A stretch of 59,217 bases of DNA from Patescibacteria group bacterium. GTDB taxonomy: Bacteria > Patescibacteriota > Patescibacteriia > Patescibacteriales > Patescibacteriaceae. Numbering within the stretch: position 1 is the first letter of the stretch; every line of letters begins with the position of its first letter. The stretch lies in NCBI GenBank assembly GCA_028704945.1, contig JAQWEL010000007.1, positions 1 to 59,217 of the forward strand, read 5' to 3'. The position numbers and the translations under genes were made by a program. A model generated the notes under the pieces. The model did no database searches and was not told where the DNA came from. It worked only from the letters and a program-made list of their open reading frames with translations. This document shows positions 25,583 through 34,181 of this stretch, one piece after another.

Positions 25583-26047
25583 ATGTCCGACAAGTTCAGG
25601 AAACTAATCGAACTAATCAGCCGGACGGGGGACAAGCTGATTGTTTACGATCCAAGGGAAGAATTGGAACCTTTTGTGCTTTTATCACTTGATGAGTATG
25701 AAAAATTTTTAAATACTGAAAGTAAACCGAAAGTATTGACAGAAAGTTATTTAAGTGATAAAATAAGCAACGATATTGAAACTTGGCAAAAAAAGTCAGA
25801 ATTAATTGAAGATAAGCCAAAAATTAAAGATAAAAGTCACTTTCAAATACCAGTAGAACCTGAAGAAAAGGTTGAATATATTAATGATTTTTTTGATGAC
25901 AGCGATGACAGTGAAAATGATGAAATAGCTTGGAATAGGGATAATGAAGCAAAAGACAATTTTGCCCCAATCAGCTCTATTTTGGAAAGTCGAGCCGCCC
26001 AGTTTCAAAAAGTGCGTAAGGCATTGCAAAACAATAATAATAAATAA
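25583..26047 (+). CDS. Hypothetical protein cotranscribed with tuf
   Basis: Protein of 154 aa. Residues 5-40 (KLIELISRTGDKLIVYDPRE, then FVLLSLDEYEKFL) resemble the DNA-binding beginning of Phd/YefM-type antitoxins, where the LSLDEYE motif is typical. The rest is acidic, probably disordered (DDSDDSENDEIAWNRDNE), with a helical end. No toxin gene is next to it. It is the only gene between a strong promoter and tuf, so it is probably expressed at high level. A regulatory or ribosome-linked role is possible but not shown. Confidence 0.65.
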   Translation: MSDKFRKLIELISRTGDKLIVYDPREELEPFVLLSLDEYEKFLNTESKPKVLTESYLSDKISNDIETWQKKSELIEDKPKIKDKSHFQIPVEPEEKVEYINDFFDDSDDSENDEIAWNRDNEAKDNFAPISSILESRAAQFQKVRKALQNNNNK

Positions 26048-26071
26048 ATTAATAAAATAATTAATAAAACA

Positions 26072-26125
26072 ACGGTTGGCCGTCCTTGGGACGAAAAACT
26101 TTAAGAAAACTTGAAGACCGTTTTT
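26072..26125 (+). promoter_or_regulatory. Structured leader before tuf
   Basis: ACGGT (26072-26076) can pair with ACCGT (26117-26121), enclosing the hairpin CGTCC-TTG-GGACG (about 26081-26093) and an AAGTTTTC-like inner region. Four to five T residues follow the outer stem. The layout looks like a weak attenuator ending ten bases before the tuf start. Confidence 0.4.
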
Positions 26126-26135
26126 AAAGAAAAAT

Positions 26136-27323
26136 ATGGCAGACACATTTGTTCGCTCAAAACCGCATGTTAACGTCGGCACTATTGGCCACGTTGACCA
26201 CGGCAAGACCACCTTAACCGCGGCCCTTTTATCCGTTTTATCTTCTAAGGGTTTAGCTTCTTCTAAGAAAGGTATCGATGAAATCGATGCTGCTCCAGAA
26301 GAAAAAGCCAGAGGTATTACTATCGCTACTGCTCACGTTGAGTATGAATCTGAAAAGAGACATTATGCTCACGTTGACTGTCCAGGCCACGCTGATTATA
26401 TCAAGAATATGATCACTGGTGCTGCTCAGATGGATGGCGCTATCTTAGTCGTTTCCGCTACTGACGGCCCAATGCCTCAGACTCGTGAACACATCTTGCT
26501 CGCTGACCAGGTTGGCGTTTCTCACATCGTTGTTTTCTTGAATAAATGCGATATGGTTGAAGACCAAGAACTTATCGACTTAGTCGAAGAAGAAGTTCGT
26601 GATCTTTTGACTAAATATAATTTCCCAGGTGATACCACTCCAATTATCCGTGGTAGCGCTTTGAAAGCTTTGGAAAATCCAGATTCAGAATGGGGAGCCA
26701 AGGTAATGGAACTCGTTAAAACTTTAGACGAATACATTCCAGAACCTGTTCGCGATACTGATAAACCTTTCTTAATGCCTATTGAAGATATTTTTTCAAT
26801 TGAAGGTCGTGGTACTGTTGTTACCGGCCGTGTTGAAAGAGGTATTATTAAAGTCGGCGAAGAAGTCGAAATTGTCGGTATTCATGATACTAAGAAAACT
26901 GTTGTTACTGGTATTGAAATGTTTAATAAATCCCTTGACCAAGGACAAGCTGGTGATAATGCTGGTTTGCTCTTACGCGGTGTTAAGAAAGAAGAAGTCG
27001 AACGTGGACAAGTCTTGGCTAAAACAGGCACTATTACTCCTCACACCGAGTTCGAAGGAGAAATCTATGTCTTAAGTCAAGCTGAAGGCGGACGCCATAA
27101 ACCTTTCTTTAAGGGTTATAAGCCACAATTTTATATCCGTACCACTGATGTTACTGGTGAAATTGAATTGCCAGAAGGAACTGAAATGGTTATGCCTGGC
27201 GATACTGTCACTTTAAAGATCAAGCTTATCTGTCCAATTGCTTTGGAAGAAAAGATGAAGTTTGCTATCCGCGAAGGTGGTAGAACTGTCGGTGCCGGTG
27301 TTGTCACTAAAATTATCAAATAA
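26136..27323 (+). CDS. tuf: Elongation factor Tu
   Basis: GTPase of 395 aa that delivers aminoacyl-tRNA to the ribosome. G1 is GHVDHGKTT, effector [15 protein letters not shown]3 DCPGHADY and G4 NKCD. Domains II and III are intact, ending [12 protein letters not shown]. The start lies in aaaaatATG with no Shine-Dalgarno sequence, in line with neighbouring genes. Confidence 0.98.
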   Translation: MADTFVRSKPHVNVGTIGHVDHGKTTLTAALLSVLSSKGLASSKKGIDEIDAAPEEKARGITIATAHVEYESEKRHYAHVDCPGHADYIKNMITGAAQMDGAILVVSATDGPMPQTREHILLADQVGVSHIVVFLNKCDMVEDQELIDLVEEEVRDLLTKYNFPGDTTPIIRGSALKALENPDSEWGAKVMELVKTLDEYIPEPVRDTDKPFLMPIEDIFSIEGRGTVVTGRVERGIIKVGEEVEIVGIHDTKKTVVTGIEMFNKSLDQGQAGDNAGLLLRGVKKEEVERGQVLAKTGTITPHTEFEGEIYVLSQAEGGRHKPFFKGYKPQFYIRTTDVTGEIELPEGTEMVMPGDTVTLKIKLICPIALEEKMKFAIREGGRTVGAGVVTKIIK

Positions 27324-27335
27324 ACGATCATTTAG

Positions 27336-27361
27336 CCCCGCTCATATTACTATGGGCGGGG
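27336..27361 (+). terminator. Nested GC-rich hairpin after tuf
   Basis: CCCCGC (27336-27341) pairs with GCGGGG (27356-27361), enclosing CATA-TTAC-TATG. Only two T residues follow before TATAAT, so termination may be partial and allow read-through into the S10 operon. Confidence 0.6.
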
Positions 27362-27476
27362 TTATAATGCTTGTTTGCTGAAGCAAATAAACAGGCAGGC
27401 GCCATCAACCCGGAGAAGCTCGTGAGTCGGGCTTCGGCTAAGGGCGGCGACAATTTAATAATTAAAATGCAGCAAC
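27362..27476 (+). promoter_or_regulatory. S10-operon leader region
   Basis: No ORF. It holds an imperfect hairpin around TGTTTGCTGAAGCAAATAAACA (27371-27393) and a GC-rich part with CCG...AAGC pairing with GCTTCGG (about 27412-27438). Both could form a structured leader ahead of rpsJ. In Enterobacteria the S10 leader is the target of L4; whether this region does the same is unknown. Confidence 0.4.
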
Positions 27477-27824
27477 ATGAGCGAAAAAAAAGTGAAGACC
27501 AAAGAGTCTGAGGGCAGCTTCAAAAGCCGCATCAGAATCAAGATCAGGTCATACGACCACAAGATCATTGATCAGTCCACTAAAACCATTGTGGACACAG
27601 TCAAGAGAACAGGTGCTAAACTTTACGGTCCAATTCCATTGCCGACTGAAAAGAAAAAGTATACCGTCAACTCTTCAACCTTCGTTCACAAGGACGCGCG
27701 TGAACAATTTGAAATGCGTACCCACAAGAGATTGGTTGATATTATTGAACCAACTTCTTCAACTGTCGAAGCCTTAAGCAACTTGAATTTGCCGGCTGGC
27801 GTTGATGTGGAAATAAAAATGTAA
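27477..27824 (+). CDS. rpsJ: Ribosomal protein uS10
   Basis: Protein of 115 aa. The core starts [19 protein letters not shown] and contains [20 protein letters not shown] and [13 protein letters not shown], the S10 hallmarks. About 15 extra residues ([15 protein letters not shown]) precede the core. S10 belongs to the 30S head and also acts in NusB-dependent antitermination. First gene of the S10/spc cluster. Confidence 0.97.
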   Translation: MSEKKVKTKESEGSFKSRIRIKIRSYDHKIIDQSTKTIVDTVKRTGAKLYGPIPLPTEKKKYTVNSSTFVHKDAREQFEMRTHKRLVDIIEPTSSTVEALSNLNLPAGVDVEIKM

Positions 27825-28068
27825 TCATACATTTCCAATTAATTAATAAGTAATTCGATCAATCCAATTACTTCCAGCTAAGTTAGCTAGGAAAAGGACT
27901 GGCAAGATTCGTGTTGCTTTAGTGAGGCCAAATTAACTAAAAACAAATCAAATAACAAATATCCCACAATTAAATAGCTTAGTCTAAGCTGTTTTAAGGT
28001 ATATTTATTTGTTTTGCTGGTTGTGTGCCTCACAGACCAGCTTTTAATTTATTTACAGGCATTAGAGT
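27825..28068 (+). promoter_or_regulatory. Long structured leader between rpsJ and rplC
   Basis: A 244-base gap inside an otherwise tight operon, without ORF. Visible structures: AGCTAAGTTAGCT (about 27877-27889); the palindrome AGCTTAG-T-CTAAGCT (27976-27990); an outer AAAACAAAT-like/ATTTGTTTT pair spanning about 27940-28015; and a strong terminal hairpin at 28016-28041 (GCTGGT-TGTG with CACA-G-ACCAGC) followed by TTTTAATTTATTT. The last looks like an attenuator 28 bases before rplC. Confidence 0.6.
28016..28045 (+). terminator. Attenuator-like hairpin before rplC
   Basis: GCTGGT (28016-28021) and TGTG pair with CACA and ACCAGC (28036-28041), loop TGCCT, with a T-run after it. It sits within an operon, so it is more likely conditional than constitutive. 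Confidence 0.6.
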
Positions 28069-28824
28069 ATGAAATTTATATTAGGAAAAAAAATCGATAT
28101 GACCCAAGTTTGGATCGGCGACGAAAGAAAAGCCGTTACCAGGGTTATGGTCGGCCCATGTACCGTTGTCCAGATTAAAGAACCTGGCAAAGATGGTTAT
28201 AAGGCTGTCCAAATCGGTTATGGCGAGAAAAAAGCCAAAAATTTAAATAAACCGCTTTTGGGTCACATGAAAGGCTTAGGCAATTTTCGTTGGCTTAGAG
28301 AATTCAGGCTTGACAAGAGAATGGATAAAGCCGGTTTACCGGAGATCAAGATTGGAGACAAAATCGATATCAGCACTTTTTCTGTCGGTGACAAAGTTAC
28401 CGTAACTGGAACTGTCAAAGGACGCGGTTTTGCTGGCGTTGTTAAACGTCACAGTTTTCATGGACACAATGCTACTCATGGTACTAAAGATCAGGAAAGA
28501 ATGCCTGGTTCTATTGGCGCCGGTGGAGTGCAGCATGTTTTTAAGGGTGTTCGTATGGCTGGCAGAATGGGCGGTAACCAAGTTACCTTCCGTGGCTTGC
28601 CAATAGTTATGATTGATGAAGTTAATGGTGTTTTATATATTGAAGGCGGTTTGCCAGGCGCTCGCAACAGTTTTTTGAAAATTAGTGCTGATGGTGAACT
28701 AAAATTAGCTGTTAACAATGTTCAAGCTGAAGAAGTGAAAGCCCAAGCCCCGGTCGAGACCGAAGCTGTCACTGAGGCTAATAATGAAGAAAAGCCACAA
28801 GAGGCTGCCGAAGAGGCTCAATAA
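28069..28824 (+). CDS. rplC: Ribosomal protein uL3 with acidic C-terminal tail
   Basis: Protein of 251 aa, about 35-40 longer than typical L3. It has VTGTVKGRGFAGVVKRH, the GTKDQERMPGSIGAGGVQHV block and FLKISADGEL near the end of the core. The tail, residues about 213-251, is rich in Glu, Ala and Pro (EAVTEANNEEKPQEAAEEAQ) and probably disordered. L3 lies near the peptidyl-transferase centre and initiates 50S assembly. The long leader before it suggests separate control. Confidence 0.96.
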   Translation: MKFILGKKIDMTQVWIGDERKAVTRVMVGPCTVVQIKEPGKDGYKAVQIGYGEKKAKNLNKPLLGHMKGLGNFRWLREFRLDKRMDKAGLPEIKIGDKIDISTFSVGDKVTVTGTVKGRGFAGVVKRHSFHGHNATHGTKDQERMPGSIGAGGVQHVFKGVRMAGRMGGNQVTFRGLPIVMIDEVNGVLYIEGGLPGARNSFLKISADGELKLAVNNVQAEEVKAQAPVETEAVTEANNEEKPQEAAEEAQ

Positions 28825-28852
28825 GCCGTATCGGATAAACTAAGCTACAGAT

Positions 28853-29497
28853 ATGATTAAGTATCAAATTTTAGACAAAGAAGGTAAGGTTACCGGCGAT
28901 TATGAGCTTAAAGCCAGTATCTTCGGAGTTGATATGAATTCCGCTTTAATTCATCAGGCTGTTGTTGCCCAACAGGCTAATGAGAGAAAAGTGATTGCTG
29001 ACACTAAAGATAGAAGCGAAGTTTCCGGTGGCGGTAAAAAGCCTTGGAAACAGAAGGGTACTGGCCGTGCTCGCGTTGGATCAAGCAGAAGCCCGATTTG
29101 GCGGGGAGGCGGCATAGTTTTCGGTCCAACCAACGACAGAAACTTCAAGCTTGATTTGAACAAAAAAATGGGAAGAAAAGCAATGTTTATTGCTTTATCA
29201 GATAAAGTTGTTAGTAAGAATTTGGCTTTATTGGATAAATTAGAAATGGCTGAATTCAAAACTAAAGAGTTTATTAAGGTGGTGGAAAATATTTCCAAAG
29301 CCGCTTGGGAGAAAAAAGGTAAATCAACTTTGATTATCAATACCGCTAACAGCGAACAATCAAAGGCGAGCGCCAGAAATCTTCCCAATGTTAAGCTCAT
29401 TAACTTGGATAACATCAACTTAGTTGATTTAATCCAACATGAAAATCTTATTTTAACTATCGATGCCGTTAAGGCGCTCGAAGCCAGATATAACTAA
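28853..29497 (+). CDS. rplD: Ribosomal protein uL4
   Basis: Protein of 214 aa. The L4 tunnel loop is seen as KKPWKQKGTGRARVGSSRSP followed by WRGGGIVFGP, and the C-terminal globular part ends NLILTIDAVKALEARYN. L4 lines the peptide exit tunnel. In some bacteria it also represses its own operon, which makes it a candidate ligand for the leaders upstream. Confidence 0.96.
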   Translation: MIKYQILDKEGKVTGDYELKASIFGVDMNSALIHQAVVAQQANERKVIADTKDRSEVSGGGKKPWKQKGTGRARVGSSRSPIWRGGGIVFGPTNDRNFKLDLNKKMGRKAMFIALSDKVVSKNLALLDKLEMAEFKTKEFIKVVENISKAAWEKKGKSTLIINTANSEQSKASARNLPNVKLINLDNINLVDLIQHENLILTIDAVKALEARYN

Positions 29498-29512
29498 TAA
29501 GCAGAAATACAT

Positions 29513-29971
29513 ATGGCGTTGTTTAAGAAAAATGAAGAAGCCGAACAGAAGACCACTGCTCCAGCCAAAAAAGCTGTTCCTAAAAAGGCAGCCGCTGGCG
29601 AAGCTAGTATGAAAGATCTTTATGTTGCCGGCTCAGAGAAAGCGAGCGAGAAAAAAGTAGTCCGCAAGACTGATTCCGCTAAGCTCGCGCGGGCTAATGA
29701 AATTTTGGTTCGTCCGCTCATTACAGAAAAAGTTACTGATTTAAACGGTTTGAACAAACATGTTTTCGAAGTTAGCATCTCTGCTAATAAAGTAGAAATA
29801 GCTAAAGCTATCGAAGCCATGTATGGAGTAAAACCAGCTAAAGTCAACATGATTCGTTATGAAGGCAAGGCTAAAACTTATGGTCGTCGTTCCGGTAAGA
29901 GGAAAGATTGGAAAAAGGCCATAGTCACTTTGCCCAAGTCAAAGACGATTAATGTTTACGAAGGCGTTTAA
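29513..29971 (+). CDS. rplW: Ribosomal protein uL23 with long N-terminal extension
   Basis: Protein of 152 aa. The L23 core begins only near residue 63 (EILVRPLITEKVTDLNG) and ends with RRSGKRKDWKKAIVTL. The first 60 or so residues are Lys/Ala-rich and of low complexity (APAKKAVPKKAAAGE). L23 surrounds the tunnel exit and docks trigger factor and SRP, so this tail would lie at the exit port. Usual bacterial L23 is about 95-100 aa. Confidence 0.95.
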   Translation: MALFKKNEEAEQKTTAPAKKAVPKKAAAGEASMKDLYVAGSEKASEKKVVRKTDSAKLARANEILVRPLITEKVTDLNGLNKHVFEVSISANKVEIAKAIEAMYGVKPAKVNMIRYEGKAKTYGRRSGKRKDWKKAIVTLPKSKTINVYEGV

Positions 29972-29994
29972 TAGACAGTTAAGAAGAGAAAAAT

Positions 29995-30834
29995 ATGCCA
30001 GTAAGAAAAGTTAAACCGACTACTAACGGTTTGCGCGGCGTAAGCTACCAGGATTTCTCCGATATCACTACCAATACTCCAGAAAAAAGCTTAGTAGTTA
30101 TCAGAAAACAACATAGCGGTCGCAATAATCGAGGTGTCATTACTGTCCGTCATAAAGGCGGAGGTGCCAAAAGATATTTAAGAGTTATTGATTTTAAAAG
30201 AAATAAATTTGATGTTCCAGGTAAGGTCGCCACGATTGAATATGATCCTAATCGTGGTCCGAGAATCGCTTTAATCAATTATGCCGATGGCGAGAAATGT
30301 TATATTATCGCCCCAGTCGGATTAAAAGTTGGTGATAGCGTTGTTTCTTCCAATAAGTTGGTTGAAATTAAAACCGGTAACGCCATGCCAGTTGAATTTA
30401 TACCAGCCGGTGTTCCTGTTCATTGTGTTGAGCTTGATCCTGGAGCAGGAGCTAAGCTCGGTCGCGGCGCTGGAAATTCAATCCACGTCATGAGCGTTGA
30501 AAAGAAGCATGCTCAGATTAAACTCCCGTCAGGTGAAATCAGGTTAATTAAGAAAGAATGTATGTGCACTGTCGGCCAGGTTGGCAACGCTGATTTACGC
30601 CACATGACTATCGGTAAGGCCGGACGTTCACGACACATGGGTATTCGCCCAACTGTCCGTGGTACAGCCATGAATCCATGTGATCATCCACACGGAGGTG
30701 GCGAAGGCAATCAGCCTATCGGTTTGAAACATCCGAAAACCAAGTGGGGTAAAAATGCTTATGGCGTTAGAACCCGTAGAAATAAGAAGTCTTCCAGTAA
30801 GTTAATTATGGTGAGACGCAAGAAGAATAAATAA
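29995..30834 (+). CDS. rplB: Ribosomal protein uL2
   Basis: Protein of 279 aa, standard length. Signatures: HKGGGAKRYLRVIDFKRNKF, the GRGAGNSIHVMSVEKKHAQI region and the catalytic-site loop RGTAMNPCDHPHGGGEG. The terminal tail is basic (RRNKKSSSKLIMVRRKKNK). L2 supports subunit joining and peptidyl transfer. Confidence 0.98.
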   Translation: MPVRKVKPTTNGLRGVSYQDFSDITTNTPEKSLVVIRKQHSGRNNRGVITVRHKGGGAKRYLRVIDFKRNKFDVPGKVATIEYDPNRGPRIALINYADGEKCYIIAPVGLKVGDSVVSSNKLVEIKTGNAMPVEFIPAGVPVHCVELDPGAGAKLGRGAGNSIHVMSVEKKHAQIKLPSGEIRLIKKECMCTVGQVGNADLRHMTIGKAGRSRHMGIRPTVRGTAMNPCDHPHGGGEGNQPIGLKHPKTKWGKNAYGVRTRRNKKSSSKLIMVRRKKNK

Positions 30835-30844
30835 GATTAGAAAT

Positions 30845-31126
30845 ATGACCAGAAGTTTAAAAAAAGGTCCTTATATCAATGAAAGGATCTTAAAGAAAGT
30901 TCAGGCAGTGAAACCAGGTACTGTTATCAAGATTTGGGATCGCGCCGCAACTATTACTCCGGAAATGGTCGGTCACTCCTTCGGCGTCCACAATGGCAAG
31001 ATTCATGTTACCATTTCCATTCATGAGAATATGGTTGGACATAAGTTTGGAGAATTTGTTCCGACTAGAAAATTTCCGGGACACGGCGGCAAAATGGCTA
31101 AGGCTCAGGCTGCCGGCAAGAAATAA
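30845..31126 (+). CDS. rpsS: Ribosomal protein uS19
   Basis: Protein of 93 aa. It begins MTRSLKKGPYINERILKKV and has the core WDRAATITPEMVGHSFGVHN and HKFGEFVPTRKFPGH typical of S19, which binds 16S rRNA in the 30S head with S13. Normal length and position between rplB and rplV. Confidence 0.98.
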   Translation: MTRSLKKGPYINERILKKVQAVKPGTVIKIWDRAATITPEMVGHSFGVHNGKIHVTISIHENMVGHKFGEFVPTRKFPGHGGKMAKAQAAGKK

Positions 31127-31148
31127 TTAATTAACCACCAGACAAAAT

Positions 31149-31736
31149 ATGGAAGTTAAAGCTAAGTTGAGATATTTGAGAATGTCTCCAAGAAAAGTTA
31201 GGCTGGTGGCCGGCTTAATTCGGGGCAAAAAAGCTGAAGAAGCTTTGAAACAGCTCCAATTTGCCGGTAAAGCAGCCGCTAAGCCGATGTCTAAAGTCGT
31301 AGCTTCAGCCGTAGCTAATGCCGTTAATAATTTTGGCTTAGAAGAATCAAATCTTTTTGTCAAAGAAGTGAGTATTGACGGTGGGCCAATGCTTAAGCGC
31401 TGGACACCTCGAGCTCATGGACGCGCTACTCCGATTATGAAGCGTACCAGTCATGTTAATATCACGATTGGTGAAATCAAAGATTCGGGCAAACGTGATG
31501 GTAAAAAATCTGTTATCGCTGAACCAGTCAAGCTTGCCGGAGAATTAAAAACTGATACTGGAATGAAAGTCGCTGACAAGAAAACCAACAATAAAAAGGA
31601 AGCCACCGGCACAAATGATCACGAAGTTCATGAACATGATCCAAGAAATGAAGGCCGTGTTGGCCACGCTAAACATGAAGGCAGCACTACCGGCAAAGGT
31701 TTTACTAAGAAAGTTTTTAACAGAAAGAGCGGTTAA
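31149..31736 (+). CDS. rplV: Ribosomal protein uL22 with His-rich C-terminal extension
   Basis: Protein of 195 aa against about 110 usually. Residues 1-109 are normal L22 (LRYLRMSPRKVRLVAGLIRG, then PRAHGRATPIMKRTSHVNIT). The remaining 85 residues form a low-complexity tail rich in Lys, Gly and His (NDHEVHEHDPRNEGRVGHAK). L22 has a beta-hairpin in the exit tunnel, while the extension would face outward. The His/Asp/Glu clusters could bind metal, but that is speculation. Confidence 0.95.
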   Translation: MEVKAKLRYLRMSPRKVRLVAGLIRGKKAEEALKQLQFAGKAAAKPMSKVVASAVANAVNNFGLEESNLFVKEVSIDGGPMLKRWTPRAHGRATPIMKRTSHVNITIGEIKDSGKRDGKKSVIAEPVKLAGELKTDTGMKVADKKTNNKKEATGTNDHEVHEHDPRNEGRVGHAKHEGSTTGKGFTKKVFNRKSG

Positions 31737-31751
31737 TCTTTAGATAAATAT

Positions 31752-32480
31752 ATGGGTAAAAAAGTTAATCCTAAAGTCATTAGGCTCGGCATCACCAGAA
31801 CCTGGCATTCCAAATGGTTTGCCGATCAAAAATCATATATTCCAAGATTGCAGCAGGATCTCGCTGTTCGTCGTCATCTTCTTAGATCTTTCAAAGAGGC
31901 TGGAGTCGATAAAGTTGAAATTGAGCGCAATTCTTCTAATAAGATTTTTATCAATGTCTATACAGCCAAGCCAGGCCTTCTTATCGGTCGAGGCGGAGCG
32001 GGCATTGAAGATCTGAAGAAAAAACTTCATGATAAATATTTAAAGAATTATCGTTTGAACGAAATTCATTTGAATATTAATGAAGTCAGCCGTCCTAATT
32101 TGAGCGCTGAAATCTTGCTTCAGTCGGTTATCATCGACATCGAAAAGAGAATTCCGTTCAAAAAAGCAATGAAAGTAACTATCGGTAAAGCTGAAAGAGC
32201 TGGAGCCTTGGGCGTTAAGGTTTCTATCGGTGGCCGCTTGAATGGATCTGAAATTGCTCGTACCGAGCATTTGATTTCCGGCAAGTTGCCTCTATCAACT
32301 TTACGCGCTGATATCGACTACGCTCGCGGAGTCGCCCACACCACTTATGGCGCCATCGGTATAAAGGTTTGGGTTTATAAAGGTGAAGTCTTTGATCGCA
32401 CTCAAGAACAGCAAACTAAGAATTTTAAGTTTGACCGTTCTCGAGAACAAGGCAGAGGCTTTAAAGAATTTAAGAAATAA
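31752..32480 (+). CDS. rpsC: Ribosomal protein uS3
   Basis: Protein of 242 aa. It starts MGKKVNPKVIRLGITRTWHS, contains the KH domain GRGGAGIEDLKKKL and the C-terminal domain with GALGVKVSIGGRLNGSEIAR and GAIGIKVWVYKGE. S3 lines the mRNA entry tunnel and has helicase activity with S4 and S5. The C-terminal tail is short and basic. Confidence 0.98.
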   Translation: MGKKVNPKVIRLGITRTWHSKWFADQKSYIPRLQQDLAVRRHLLRSFKEAGVDKVEIERNSSNKIFINVYTAKPGLLIGRGGAGIEDLKKKLHDKYLKNYRLNEIHLNINEVSRPNLSAEILLQSVIIDIEKRIPFKKAMKVTIGKAERAGALGVKVSIGGRLNGSEIARTEHLISGKLPLSTLRADIDYARGVAHTTYGAIGIKVWVYKGEVFDRTQEQQTKNFKFDRSREQGRGFKEFKK

Positions 32481-32485
32481 ATCCT

Positions 32486-32899
32486 ATGCTTACTCCAAAA
32501 AAAACCAAGCACAGAAAGTCGCATAAATTGTCGAGAGGCGGAAAAGCAACCCAAAAGATTGCCATCGCCTTCGGCAGCTACGGCTTGAAGAGCATAGAGT
32601 CCTGCTGGATTACCGCCCGTCAAATCGAATCCGCGCGCCGCGTTCTTTCCCGTCAAATGGATAGAGGCGGAAAAATGTGGATCCGTATTTTCCCTGACCA
32701 GCCAGTGACTGAAAAGGGTGGAGAAATTCCAATGGGTAAAGGTAAAGGCGCTGTTGATCATTACGTTGCTAAGATCAAGGCCGGCACTATTATTTTCGAA
32801 ATTGACGGCTTAACTGAAGAAGCTGCGCGTGAAGCTATTAAATTAGCTGCTCACAAACTTCCAGTTAAATGCATTTTTGTCAAAAAAGTAAGCTCATAA
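32486..32899 (+). CDS. rplP: Ribosomal protein uL16
   Basis: Protein of 137 aa. It starts with MLTPKKTKHRKSHKLSRGG and has the core FGSYGLKSIESCWITARQIE and MGKGKGAVDHYVAKIKAG. L16 organises the A-site finger and helps position aminoacyl-tRNA. It begins five bases after rpsC. Confidence 0.98.
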   Translation: MLTPKKTKHRKSHKLSRGGKATQKIAIAFGSYGLKSIESCWITARQIESARRVLSRQMDRGGKMWIRIFPDQPVTEKGGEIPMGKGKGAVDHYVAKIKAGTIIFEIDGLTEEAAREAIKLAAHKLPVKCIFVKKVSS

Positions 32900-32903
32900 A
32901 AAT

Positions 32904-33095
32904 ATGAAGATTAAGGAATTGAAAAATATGAAAGAAGGCGACTTACAGCATCTTCTTTCTGAGACCCGCAACAAGCTTCGTGAGCTTCGCTTTAAGGATT
33001 CAGCTGGACAACTTAAAGATGTCCGCGAAATCCGCGAAAACAAGAAGCTGGTGGCGAGAACACTCACTTTGTTAAATTTAAATAAACAAAAGTAA
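32904..33095 (+). CDS. rpmC: Ribosomal protein uL29
   Basis: Protein of 63 aa with the two-helix L29 layout: MKIKELKNMKEGDLQHLLSE and LRELRFKDSAGQLKD, ending with LKDVREIRENKKLVARTLTL. It binds near the tunnel exit beside L23. It starts four bases after rplP. Confidence 0.95.
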   Translation: MKIKELKNMKEGDLQHLLSETRNKLRELRFKDSAGQLKDVREIRENKKLVARTLTLLNLNKQK

Positions 33096-33099
33096 GCAT

Positions 33100-33441
33100 A
33101 TGGCTACCACTAAAAAGACAGCTTCCAAGGCTATAGCTCCTAAAATTGCCGTTTCTAAAAAATCAGCTCCCAAGCTGGTTGTGGCAATCAAGGATGTTGC
33201 GGCCAAGGACATAAAAAGCAAAAAATTTGTCGGCACCGTGGTTGGCGATAAAATGGATAAAACTATCGTGGTTAAAACTGAATCAGTCCGTATTCACGAA
33301 AAGTACCATAAACGCTACGTTATTTCTAAGAAATACAAAGTGCATGATGAAAAGAATCAGTATAAAATCGGTGATAGTGTAGTTTTCGTTAGCTGCCGCC
33401 CGATGTCAAAAGATAAAAAATGGCGCGTCTTGTACGCATAA
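33100..33441 (+). CDS. rpsQ: Ribosomal protein uS17 with N-terminal extension
   Basis: Protein of 113 aa. The S17 core starts near residue 42 (KKFVGTVVGDKMDKTIVVKT) and ends CRPMSKDKKWRVLYA. The first 40 residues are Lys/Ala-rich (MATTKKTASKAIAPKIAVSK), similar in style to the L23 extension. Core length equals that of ordinary S17 (about 80 aa). Confidence 0.95.
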   Translation: MATTKKTASKAIAPKIAVSKKSAPKLVVAIKDVAAKDIKSKKFVGTVVGDKMDKTIVVKTESVRIHEKYHKRYVISKKYKVHDEKNQYKIGDSVVFVSCRPMSKDKKWRVLYA

Positions 33442-33457
33442 GTAATTAATAAATAGT

Positions 33458-33829
33458 ATGATCCAAGTTCAATCAATGCTGAAGGTTGCTGACAATTCGG
33501 GAGCAAAAACCGTCAAATGCATTCGTGTCTTGGGCGGCTACAAGAAGCGCTATGCCCACGTTGGCGACAAAATGATTGTTGTCGTTAAGCAGGCAGCGCC
33601 CCACATGGCTATTAAGAAGGCAGATGTCCTTTTGGCCGTAGTGGTCCGCACCAAGAAGGAGATTGCCCGCGCCGATGGAACCTATCTTCGTTTCAATGAA
33701 AATGCTTGCGTTATCATTGACAAGAAGAATAGCGAACCAAAGGGCAGCCGCATCTTCGGCCCGATACCGAGAGAAGTTAGAAAAGCTGGTTTTATCAAAA
33801 TCGCCTCTCTCGCCCCGGAAGTTTTGTAA
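33458..33829 (+). CDS. rplN: Ribosomal protein uL14
   Basis: Protein of 123 aa, standard. Signatures: [20 protein letters not shown], the [19 protein letters not shown] block and [16 protein letters not shown]14 forms intersubunit bridges and is the binding site for the silencing factor RsfS. Confidence 0.98.
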   Translation: MIQVQSMLKVADNSGAKTVKCIRVLGGYKKRYAHVGDKMIVVVKQAAPHMAIKKADVLLAVVVRTKKEIARADGTYLRFNENACVIIDKKNSEPKGSRIFGPIPREVRKAGFIKIASLAPEVL

Positions 33830-33850
33830 TTTAATGATAATTATTGGTAT

Positions 33851-34177
33851 ATGAAAATTAAAACAAACGACCAAGTCAAAATTATCGCCGGTAAAGACAA
33901 GAGCAAAATTGGCAAAGTCCTCCAGGTTTTTCCTGAGTCAGGCCGCGCCAGTATCGAAGGCTTAAATTTATTAGTTAAGCATTTGAGAGCTCGCCGTTCT
34001 GGTGATAAAGGACAGCGCGTAGAATTTCCGGCACCGCTCGACATGTCCAACTTAATGTTGGTTTGCCCAAAATGCGGCCAAGCTACTAAAGTCGGTTTCG
34101 AGTTTAAAGATGGAGGTGAAGGTAATAAAAAAACCAAAGCCCGCGTCTGTAAGAAATGCAAGAAATTAATTGATTAA
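33851..34177 (+). CDS. rplX: Ribosomal protein uL24
   Basis: Protein of 108 aa. It has an N-terminal KOW motif (DQVKIIAGKDKSKIGKVLQV), then HLRARRSGDKGQRVEFPAPL and a zinc-ribbon-like CPKCGQ...CKKCKK end. L24 initiates 50S assembly. The C-x2-C pairs suggest the zinc-binding form. Confidence 0.96.
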   Translation: MKIKTNDQVKIIAGKDKSKIGKVLQVFPESGRASIEGLNLLVKHLRARRSGDKGQRVEFPAPLDMSNLMLVCPKCGQATKVGFEFKDGGEGNKKTKARVCKKCKKLID

Positions 34178-34181
34178 AAAT

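Noticed and set aside
25583-26047. Toxin-antitoxin pair before tuf
   Set aside because: Only an antitoxin-like N-terminal part is visible; the following gene is tuf and there is no toxin on either side.
27362-27476. S10 leader as a small-molecule riboswitch
   Set aside because: The stems are short and do not match any riboswitch class that I can recognise; listed only as a leader region.
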